Shown here: positions 54,358 through 61,519 of the stretch, piece after piece | How the letters are laid out: every line of letters begins with the position of its first letter | Position numbering within the stretch: position 1 is the first letter of the stretch | Assembly (NCBI GenBank): GCA_046727855.1 | Contig: JBKPDL010000068.1 | Location: forward strand, 1 to 64,000 | DNA from: DASPWV01 sp046727855 | GTDB lineage: Bacteria > Acidobacteriota > Vicinamibacteria > Vicinamibacterales > UBA2999 | DNA length: 64,000 nucleotides | Reading direction: 5' to 3' | Made by a program: the position numbers and the translations under genes | Notes under the pieces: model-generated | The model's input: the letters and a program-made list of their open reading frames with translations, nothing else | Told to the model about the DNA's origin: nothing | The model's database searches: none

Positions 54358-55035
54358 ATGGGTCATTTGGCGAAGCAGCAGTCAGCGCGAAAGCCGGCGG
54401 CAGGTAAGCCATCCCCCTCACGCCCACCTGCAAAAGTCGATGCTGAAGTCCCGAACGAAAACCTGGGCCTGAACGCATCCCAGGCGCCCGCTCCCCGACC
54501 CTCGACCTATTTGGAAGCGGTTGGGTTATACGAGCGAGCCGTCCGGACGCTCCAGCAGCACAACTACGCGAAGGCCGCCGATCTTTTGCGGCATATGGTC
54601 GCGACCTTTCCTGAGGAACGTGAGCTCATCGAGCGCTCGCGGATGTATCTCGCGCTTTGCGAGCGCCAGTTGGAGCCACTTACGGCTGAGCCTCGAGACA
54701 CGCCCGAACGCCTGTACGCGGCCACAATTGCCCTGAATGCTGGTAAGCTCGACGATGCGGTGGCGCACCTCGAGCGAATTCTCGAGGCCGAGTCAGCCCA
54801 CGATCAGGCGCTCTACATGCTGGCTGTGGCGTACACCGAACGCGAGCAGGTTCCAGAAGCGATACGCTATCTGCAGCAGGCCATCGAGGCGAACCCGGAA
54901 AACCGCGCGCTGGCGCGCGTGGATCCCGACCTTGATGACCTCCGAGACGATGACGCCGTGGCCGCGCTACTCGAGGCGCCGCCGGTAACGCGCCCCGCCA
55001 CTGAGCACAGGCGCAGGGCCGTGCGCCGCAAGTAG
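54358..55035 (+). CDS. Tetratricopeptide-repeat protein
   Basis: 225 residues. The first 50 are basic and Pro/Ala-rich. Then TPR-like helix pairs (TYLEAVGLYERAVRTLQQHNYAKAADLLRHMV; ERLYAATIALNAGKLDDAVAHLERIL; DQALYMLAVAYTEREQVPEAIRYLQQAIEANPENRALARV) and a basic tail. It is a scaffold-type protein of unknown partner between rsmI and glmU. The start is uncertain: GGAG touches the ATG; a TTG 12 bases upstream and a TTG nine bases downstream are alternatives. Confidence 0.8.
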   Translation: MGHLAKQQSARKPAAGKPSPSRPPAKVDAEVPNENLGLNASQAPAPRPSTYLEAVGLYERAVRTLQQHNYAKAADLLRHMVATFPEERELIERSRMYLALCERQLEPLTAEPRDTPERLYAATIALNAGKLDDAVAHLERILEAESAHDQALYMLAVAYTEREQVPEAIRYLQQAIEANPENRALARVDPDLDDLRDDDAVAALLEAPPVTRPATEHRRRAVRRK

Positions 55036-55062
55036 CCGCTCCGGGCGTCGCCCCGACGCCCG

Positions 55063-56475
55063 ATGTCCGATCTTCACATCGTCGTACTCGCCGCCGGAAA
55101 GGGCACGCGGATGAAATCCGAAGTGCCCAAGGTGTTGCACCGCATAGCCGGTCTGACGCTGATCGACCATGTGCTGCGCATCGCGAGCGCGCTCAACCCG
55201 TCCAGCACAACGATCGTCGTGGGCCATGCCGGCAATCTGGTTCGCGACCATCTGGCGCCGCACTCGCATCTCGAGTTCGTTGTGCAGGAGCCGCAATTGG
55301 GGACCGGACATGCGCTGCTGCAAACCGCGCCAGTGCTTCGCGGCCGTCAGGGAACCGTTCTGCTGCTGTCTGGCGACGTGCCGCTACTCAGCTCACGCAC
55401 GCTGGAGCGGCTCATTGCTACCCATCGCGAAACGCGCGCGTTTGCCACGGTACTGACAGCCCTCATCGATCGTTCGTATGGCTATGGCCGGATCGTCAGG
55501 ACGCAGGGCAGGATCACGCGCATCGTCGAGGAAAAGGACGCGTCGAGGGTGCAGCGGGAGATCAAGGAGATCAATTCCGGCATTTACGCGTTCAATGTCG
55601 AGCCGCTCTTCGACTCCCTCGAACAGATCGGATCCGACAACGCGCAAGACGAGTACTACCTTCCCGATCTCATCGGCATCTATCGTCGCAGGCGCAAAGT
55701 TGTTTCGACGTTCACGATTGACAATGCGAGCGAAATTCGCGGCATCAACAGCCGCTCTGAGCTCGCCGAGGTCAGCACCATGGTGCGACAGCAGAAAAAC
55801 GAAGAACTGATGGCCGCCGGCGTCACCTTGATCGATCCCGCGACCACGTATATCGACGTCGACGTGGAGATTGCGCCAGACACCGTGATATACCCGTGTG
55901 TGTTCATCGAAGGCTCGACCAGGATTGGCGCCGCGTGTGAGATTCACGCCGGGAGCCGCATCGTCAATTCCACGCTCGGCGATCGCGTCGTCGTTCGGAA
56001 TCACTCGGTCATCGCGGAAGCCACCATCGCGAGTGGTGCATCCGTGGGACCGTTCGCCCACCTGCGGCCTGGTGCCGACGTGGGATCCGAGGCGCACGTC
56101 GGCAATTACGTGGAGCTCAAGAACGCGAAGCTCGGAGCGCGCAGCAAGGCCAATCACCTCACGTATCTTGGCGACGCGACGATCGGCGCGAACGTCAACG
56201 TGGGTGCAGGCACGATTACCTGCAACTACGATGGCCGGACGAAGAACCGGACGGTGATCGAGGACGGTGCGTTCATCGGAAGCGACACCACGCTCGTCGC
56301 TCCGGTCAGGGTGGGGCAGAATGCGTATGTCGGTGCCGGATCGACGATTACCGACGATGTGCCGGCCGGCGCCCTGGGCATCGCACGCGGGCGCCAGGAA
56401 GTAAAGGAAGGCTGGGTGCAAAAGAGAAGTTCACAGTTGTCAGTTGCCGGGTCAAAAGAGGCCGAGTCCATTTGA
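55063..56475 (+). CDS. glmU: Bifunctional UDP-N-acetylglucosamine pyrophosphorylase / glucosamine-1-phosphate N-acetyltransferase
   Basis: 470 residues, full length. N-terminal uridylyltransferase with IVVLAAGKGTRMKSEVPKVLH and LLLSGDVPLLS, then SYGYGRIVR and IKEINSGIYAFN. C-terminal left-handed beta-helix acetyltransferase with hexapeptide repeats, HLRPGADVGSEAHVGNYVELKNAKLG and KANHLTYLGDATIGANVNVGAGTITCNYDG. It makes UDP-GlcNAc for peptidoglycan and lipopolysaccharide. glmS follows 48 bases on, giving a compact UDP-GlcNAc operon. Confidence 0.96.
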   Translation: MSDLHIVVLAAGKGTRMKSEVPKVLHRIAGLTLIDHVLRIASALNPSSTTIVVGHAGNLVRDHLAPHSHLEFVVQEPQLGTGHALLQTAPVLRGRQGTVLLLSGDVPLLSSRTLERLIATHRETRAFATVLTALIDRSYGYGRIVRTQGRITRIVEEKDASRVQREIKEINSGIYAFNVEPLFDSLEQIGSDNAQDEYYLPDLIGIYRRRRKVVSTFTIDNASEIRGINSRSELAEVSTMVRQQKNEELMAAGVTLIDPATTYIDVDVEIAPDTVIYPCVFIEGSTRIGAACEIHAGSRIVNSTLGDRVVVRNHSVIAEATIASGASVGPFAHLRPGADVGSEAHVGNYVELKNAKLGARSKANHLTYLGDATIGANVNVGAGTITCNYDGRTKNRTVIEDGAFIGSDTTLVAPVRVGQNAYVGAGSTITDDVPAGALGIARGRQEVKEGWVQKRSSQLSVAGSKEAESI

Positions 56476-56523
56476 ACTGAACAACCGTCACCTAAAACGT
56501 CGAACTGGTAACTGGAAACTTTT

Positions 56524-58368
56524 ATGTGCGGCATCATTGGCTACATCGGTGAAAAGCCCGTCGTCCCTGTTCTCATCGAGGGGTTGCGCCGGCTCGAATA
56601 TCGCGGTTACGACTCGGCCGGCGTTGCGGTTGTCAACGGAACCGGGATCGAGTTGCGGCGCAGCGCCGGCAAGCTGTCGAACCTCGAACAGGCGATTTCG
56701 CAGGAGCCGCTGACCGGCCGCTATGGCCTTGGCCACACTCGTTGGGCGACGCACGGGCGGCCGACGGAAGAAAACGCGCATCCGCATCGCGACTGCACCG
56801 GCCGCATCGTGGTCGTGCACAACGGCATCATCGAGAACTACCTCGAGCTGAAACAGGAGCTGCAGTCGAAAGGCCACAGGTTCGTCACCGAAACCGATAC
56901 CGAAGTCGTCGCGCACCTTGTGGAACAAGAGTGGAAAGACGACGGTCTCGAGGGCGCAGTGCAGCGCGCCATGACGCGCCTGCGCGGGCTGTTCGCGATT
57001 GTGTTGATGTCTTCGGACGACGACCAGAAGATTGTCGCCGTACGCAATGGCCCGCCGGTTGTGGTCGGACTCGGGGAAGGCGAGTGTTTCATCGCATCCG
57101 ATATTCCCGCCATCCTGCAGCACACACGCAACGTCGTCTTCCTGAACGATGAGGAGATGGCGATAGCGACGCGCGACGGCGTCCGCTTCACGGATCTTTC
57201 AGGCCACACCATCGAGAAAAAGCCGCAGCGCGTGACCTGGGATCCCGTTCAGGCCGAGAAGGCGGGATACAAGCACTTCATGCTCAAGGAGATCTTCGAG
57301 CAGCCCACGGCCGTGCGCGAGACGATTCTGGGCCGGGTATCGCGCGACAGTGGCTTGATTCACCTCGAGGAGATGAACCTGTCGGATGACGATTTCCGCA
57401 GGGTCGACAAGGTGCAGCTGATCGCGTGCGGAACGTCGTGGCACGCGGGTCTCGTTGGCAAGTTCCTGATCGAGCAGATGGCAAAAGTTTCTGCCGAAGT
57501 CGATTACGGCTCCGAGTTCCGCTATCGCAAGCCGATTGTCAACGACAAGACACTCACGGTCGTCATCACGCAGTCGGGCGAGACCGCCGACACGCTGGCG
57601 GCGTTACGCGAAGCGAAAAACCGCGGCTCGAAGAGCGTCGCTATCTGCAACGTCGTGGGCAGCATGGCGACGCGCGAAGTCGACGGCACAATCTATACGC
57701 ATGCCGGACCAGAAATCGGCGTCGCCTCGACCAAAGCCTTTACTTGCCAGCTCGTGGCGCTGCATCTCCTCGCCATGTATATAGGCCAGGTCCGGGGAAC
57801 GCTCAGCGAGGACGAGCGTCGCAAGCACATCGACGAGCTGCTGCTGTTGCCGAAGCAGCTCGAAGAAATCCTGAAACGATCCAAGCAGCTCGAAGATCTC
57901 GCGGGTCGTTTCCACAGCCGCAGCGACTTTTTGTATCTCGGGCGCGGCATCAACTATCCGATCGCGCTCGAAGGCGCACTCAAGCTGAAAGAGATCTCGT
58001 ACATTCACGCCGAGGGATACCCCGCCGGCGAGATGAAGCACGGCCCGATCGCGCTCATCGACGAGAAGATGCCCGTCGTCGCGATCGCGCCCGCCGACCC
58101 GGTTTACGAGAAGATGCTTGGAAACATCCAGGAAGCCAAGGCGCGCGGCGGCGCCGTGATCGCAGTGACGACGGCAGGAGACGACACGTTGTGGCGATTG
58201 CTGGATCGCAATACTGACTCGATCATTTCAGTTCCTGCAATGGCGCCAGAGCTAACGCCGATCGGAATTGTGCTGCCGTTGCAACTTCTTGCCTACCAGA
58301 TCGCGGTGCGCCGCGGGTGTGACGTCGATCAGCCGAGGAATCTGGCCAAGAGCGTGACGGTAGAATAG
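56524..58368 (+). CDS. glmS: Glutamine--fructose-6-phosphate aminotransferase
   Basis: 614 residues. Class II glutamine amidotransferase domain starting MCGIIGYIGEKPVVPVLIEGLRRLEYRGYDSAG (Cys2 is the nucleophile), GLGHTRWATHGRPTEENAHPH, and VVVHNGIIENYLELK. Then two SIS domains with IACGTSWHAGLVGKFLIE, QSGETADTLAAL, VASTKAFTCQ, and AEGYPAGEMKHGPIALI. The C-terminal LAKSVTVE is the conserved GlmS end. It makes glucosamine-6-phosphate, the first step to UDP-GlcNAc. No glmS ribozyme can fit in the 48-bp upstream gap. Confidence 0.97.
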   Translation: MCGIIGYIGEKPVVPVLIEGLRRLEYRGYDSAGVAVVNGTGIELRRSAGKLSNLEQAISQEPLTGRYGLGHTRWATHGRPTEENAHPHRDCTGRIVVVHNGIIENYLELKQELQSKGHRFVTETDTEVVAHLVEQEWKDDGLEGAVQRAMTRLRGLFAIVLMSSDDDQKIVAVRNGPPVVVGLGEGECFIASDIPAILQHTRNVVFLNDEEMAIATRDGVRFTDLSGHTIEKKPQRVTWDPVQAEKAGYKHFMLKEIFEQPTAVRETILGRVSRDSGLIHLEEMNLSDDDFRRVDKVQLIACGTSWHAGLVGKFLIEQMAKVSAEVDYGSEFRYRKPIVNDKTLTVVITQSGETADTLAALREAKNRGSKSVAICNVVGSMATREVDGTIYTHAGPEIGVASTKAFTCQLVALHLLAMYIGQVRGTLSEDERRKHIDELLLLPKQLEEILKRSKQLEDLAGRFHSRSDFLYLGRGINYPIALEGALKLKEISYIHAEGYPAGEMKHGPIALIDEKMPVVAIAPADPVYEKMLGNIQEAKARGGAVIAVTTAGDDTLWRLLDRNTDSIISVPAMAPELTPIGIVLPLQLLAYQIAVRRGCDVDQPRNLAKSVTVE

Positions 58369-58370
58369 AT

Positions 58371-58420
58371 CGCGGACCTAAAGGTCCGCGCTACATGTAG
58401 CGCGGGGCTTTGGCCCCGCG
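58371..58420. repeat. Head-to-head pair of REP-like hairpins between glmS and the helicase gene
   Basis: Hairpin 1: CGCGGACCT with AGGTCCGCG (58371-58390). Hairpin 2: CGCGGGGC with GCCCCGCG around TTTG (58401-58420). The junction is a 16-bp perfect palindrome centred on CATG (58388-58403), since both units start with TGTAGCG and face each other. The same unit occurs singly at 12499-12525 and in degenerate form at 14313-14332 and 26171-26187. The pair could also act as a glmS terminator. Confidence 0.75.
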
Positions 58421-58428
58421 ACCACTAC

Positions 58429-60699
58429 ATGGACTTCCTCTCCTCCCTCAACTCCGAGCAACAGCGGGCCGTCGATCACACCGAAGGCGCTCTGCTCATT
58501 CTCGCTGGCGCCGGTTCCGGCAAGACGCGCGTCATCGCGCATCGCATCGCGCACCTCGTCGCCAACAATTTCGCGCCCGCCGATCGCGTTCTTGCCGTGA
58601 CGTTCACCAACAAGGCCGCGGAGGAAATGCGGACGCGTGTTGAGACCCTGCTCGGCCACGACTGCCGATCGATGTGGATCTCGACCTTTCACGCGCTCGG
58701 CGCGCGATTGATGCGCCGCGAGGCGCCACACATCGGCGTGGCGCGGGATTTCGTCATCTACGACTCGAGTGACCAGCAGGCAGTGATGAAGCAGCTGGTC
58801 AAGGAACATCAGCTCGACGACAACACCTATCAGCCGCGCGCCGTACTGGCGAAGATCAGCCATGCGAAGAACAGGATGGAAGGGCCTGAGACCTTCGCCA
58901 ACAGCTGGAATCCTCGCGACCGCGAGGTTGCCCGCTTGTACGAAGCGTACCAAAAGGCGTTGCAGGACGCGAATGCGCTCGATTTCGACGACCTCTTACT
59001 CAAGGTCGTCGACCTGTTCGACCGCGTGGCAAGCGTCCGCGAGCGCTACGCGCACAAGTTCCGCTACATCATGGTGGACGAGTATCAGGACACGAATCGT
59101 CCACAGTACCTGCTGGTCAAGCAGCTCGCAAGCATCCATCGCAATCTCTGTGTCGTCGGCGATCCCGATCAATCGATTTACAAATGGCGCGGCGCCGATC
59201 TCCGCAACATCCTGGACTTCGAGCACGACTTTCCCGAAGCCGTTGTCGTGCGGCTGGAGCGCAACTACCGCTCGACGCAGGTGATTCTCGACGCGGCATC
59301 GGCGGTCATCAGCAACAACCGCAATCGCAAAGAGAAGACGCTCTGGACCGATCGGAAAGGCGGCGCCAAGATCACGTATTTCCGTGGCGGCGACGAAGTC
59401 GAAGAGGCCGACTACATCACTCGCGTTGCGCGCGCGTCGATTTCTGAAGACGTCAACGCCACTCTGGCCGTGCTCTATCGCACCAACGCGCAGTCGCGTG
59501 CGATCGAAGATTCGCTGCGCCAGGCCAACATCGGGTACATCGTGCTCGGGGGCGTCGGATTCTATGAGCGCAAGGAAATCAAAGATGCCCTGTCGTATCT
59601 CAAACTGATCCTCAACCCTCAGGACGATCTGGCGCTGCGGCGCGTCATCAACGTGCCCGCGCGCGGAATTGGCAAAGCGGTGATGGACGCGCTCGAGCAG
59701 GTGGATATCGGTGCCGCGAACGATCTGCCTCCGCTTCTCGCTGGCCTCGCGCCGACCGTGGCCGCCAACTCCCTCTGGACGAAGCTTGTAGCCGCAACCG
59801 AGCAGCGGCTTCTCAGCCCGCGCCAGGTCGCATCGTTATCGGCTTTCCGCGACTTGATTCGGGGACTCGCGGACATGTCGCGGCGCGAATCGGTATCGAT
59901 CGCGCTCGGCAAGGTTCTCGACCAATCAGGCTACCTCCGCGATCTCCGCGACGATCACACAGAGGAGTCCGAGGGCCGGATCGAGAACCTGATGGAGCTT
60001 GTCTCCGCGGCGCGGGAGTACGAAACGCGCGAGCCGGAGCCGTCGCTCGCCGGATTCGTGGATCGATTGTCGCTGCTGTCCGACGTTGACAAGGAACAAG
60101 GCGCGCGCGATGCCCGGGTCATGATGATGACGATGCACTCGGCAAAGGGACTGGAGTTTCCCGTCGTCGTGATTGCCGGGCTCGAAGAGGGGCTGTTTCC
60201 GCACTCGCGATCGGCAGAGGATGAGGCCGAACTCGAAGAGGAACGCCGGCTGTGTTACGTCGGGATCACGCGCGCCAGGTCGCGTCTGGTGCTCACGAGC
60301 GCAGCCAGGCGGCGCGTCTTCGGTGATTATCAAAACACGCAAAGGTCACGGTTCCTCGACGAACTTCCTCCCGATCTCATCGAGCAGGACTTCTCCTCGT
60401 ATAGTTCGCCGTATACGGCGCCAAGGAGCGGGTGGGAATACCGGCCGAACCCGTACGGCCGCGGCGGTCGCCGCGGGTCGCGTGTGCGCGAGCAGGAAGA
60501 ATCGTTCGACTACGAGAGCGAGGACCAATCGATCCGCGGCGGCTTGCGCTCCGGCGCGAAAGTGCGCCATGGCCAGTTCGGGATCGGAACGGTTGTGAGC
60601 GTCGAGGAATTGGACGGCGATCTGAAAGTCGTGGTGCGCTTCGCCTCGGTCGGGACGAAAACGCTTCGTGCTAAGTACGCAAAGCTGGAAATGGTGTAG
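58429..60699 (+). CDS. PcrA/UvrD-type ATP-dependent DNA helicase
   Basis: 756 residues, superfamily 1A. Motifs in order: Q-motif LNSEQQRAVDH, Walker A LAGAGSGKTRV, VTFTNKAAEEMRTRV (Ia), IMVDEYQDTNRPQY (II), VGDPDQSIYKWRGAD (III), LERNYRSTQVIL (IV), VMMMTMHSAKGLEFPVV (V), RRLCYVGITRARSRL (VI). The C-terminal domain (LRSGAKVRHGQFGIGTVVSVE) is the Tudor-like, RNA polymerase-binding end seen in PcrA. It unwinds DNA in repair and replication. The start lies 8 bases after the REP-like pair. Confidence 0.95.
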   Translation: MDFLSSLNSEQQRAVDHTEGALLILAGAGSGKTRVIAHRIAHLVANNFAPADRVLAVTFTNKAAEEMRTRVETLLGHDCRSMWISTFHALGARLMRREAPHIGVARDFVIYDSSDQQAVMKQLVKEHQLDDNTYQPRAVLAKISHAKNRMEGPETFANSWNPRDREVARLYEAYQKALQDANALDFDDLLLKVVDLFDRVASVRERYAHKFRYIMVDEYQDTNRPQYLLVKQLASIHRNLCVVGDPDQSIYKWRGADLRNILDFEHDFPEAVVVRLERNYRSTQVILDAASAVISNNRNRKEKTLWTDRKGGAKITYFRGGDEVEEADYITRVARASISEDVNATLAVLYRTNAQSRAIEDSLRQANIGYIVLGGVGFYERKEIKDALSYLKLILNPQDDLALRRVINVPARGIGKAVMDALEQVDIGAANDLPPLLAGLAPTVAANSLWTKLVAATEQRLLSPRQVASLSAFRDLIRGLADMSRRESVSIALGKVLDQSGYLRDLRDDHTEESEGRIENLMELVSAAREYETREPEPSLAGFVDRLSLLSDVDKEQGARDARVMMMTMHSAKGLEFPVVVIAGLEEGLFPHSRSAEDEAELEEERRLCYVGITRARSRLVLTSAARRRVFGDYQNTQRSRFLDELPPDLIEQDFSSYSSPYTAPRSGWEYRPNPYGRGGRRGSRVREQEESFDYESEDQSIRGGLRSGAKVRHGQFGIGTVVSVEELDGDLKVVVRFASVGTKTLRAKYAKLEMV

Positions 60700-60733
60700 A
60701 CGTTTCAAACTGAAACCTGGCAGCCCGCCACTC

Positions 60734-61459
60734 TCACGCGCCCTGAATCCGGGTAATGATCCAACGGCCTTCGCGCCGCTGGCCATTCAACGTTCCCACC
60801 GCACGCTGCAGCGTCAGCACCAGTGTTTTCTGCGACGTCTGACCTTTCGGCGATTTGACCTGCGCGTCGATGGTCACGTCCTTGGCAACCAACTCGCCCT
60901 GAAACTGTTCTGGGTTGAACGGCGGCTGGCCGGGCTGTGAGAGCGAGGCCTCGGCGGGCCCTATCGCGTTGTTGAAGGCCTGCTTCGCCGACGCAATCGC
61001 TTTGGTGTGCATGGTCGTGTCGGCACGCCACTTGTCCCATTCCGCCTTCATCTTGAGCTGGTCGGCCGACATCTTTGCGTTGGGATCGCGTTCGAGTTTG
61101 ACAATGATCTCGAGCGCCGGAAGGTTCGCGTCTTGGTACTCGATTTTCCTCTTCTTGAACTCCGCCTCTGCGTCAATGGCCTGCTGCTGCGCTTGGTAGA
61201 GGCCTTTGAAGTCCACCGGCGTCCGCCGCTCCTCGCTGACCTGCTTGATCTCGAAGCTGTCTACGGTGCCCACGTCGCGCGGCTCGAACGACACGGCCGA
61301 CATCAAGGACAGCGTGTTGTTGTCGCGCGCCCGCGCGGCGCGGAAGAACTGGGTCAGAAACTGTTGTTCTGCCGGGCGCGAACACGCAGCGGCGAGGAAG
61401 GCAAACGGCGCGACGAAGACGACGAGCGCAACCGTCGCGCTGATCCTGGATGGTGCCAT
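60734..61459 (-). CDS. Lipoprotein of unknown function
   Basis: 241 residues. The lipobox is LAAAC (Cys at 26). A charged helical part follows (KGLYQAQQQAIDAEAEFKKRKIEYQDANL, SADQLKMKAEWDKWRADTTMHTKAIASAKQAFNNAI), then a Pro/Gln-rich stretch and a beta-rich C-terminus with TSQKTLVLTLQRAVG. Nothing links it to a known family. It lies 60 bases downstream of gyrA on the same strand, so it may be read from the gyrA message; it is convergent with the helicase gene. Confidence 0.78.
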   Translation of the reverse strand: MAPSRISATVALVVFVAPFAFLAAACSRPAEQQFLTQFFRAARARDNNTLSLMSAVSFEPRDVGTVDSFEIKQVSEERRTPVDFKGLYQAQQQAIDAEAEFKKRKIEYQDANLPALEIIVKLERDPNAKMSADQLKMKAEWDKWRADTTMHTKAIASAKQAFNNAIGPAEASLSQPGQPPFNPEQFQGELVAKDVTIDAQVKSPKGQTSQKTLVLTLQRAVGTLNGQRREGRWIITRIQGA

Positions 61460-61519
61460 GTCTCCCTCCGTCGAAATCGCGGCACACTGCGAACCCTGAG
61501 GTCCGCGCGGTGAGACGCG

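Noticed and set aside
56476..56523. glmS ribozyme
   Set aside because: The gap between glmU and glmS is only 48 bp, too short for the ribozyme core.
60702..60716. Terminator between the helicase gene and the lipoprotein gene
   Set aside because: Only a 6-bp AT-rich stem with no T-run.
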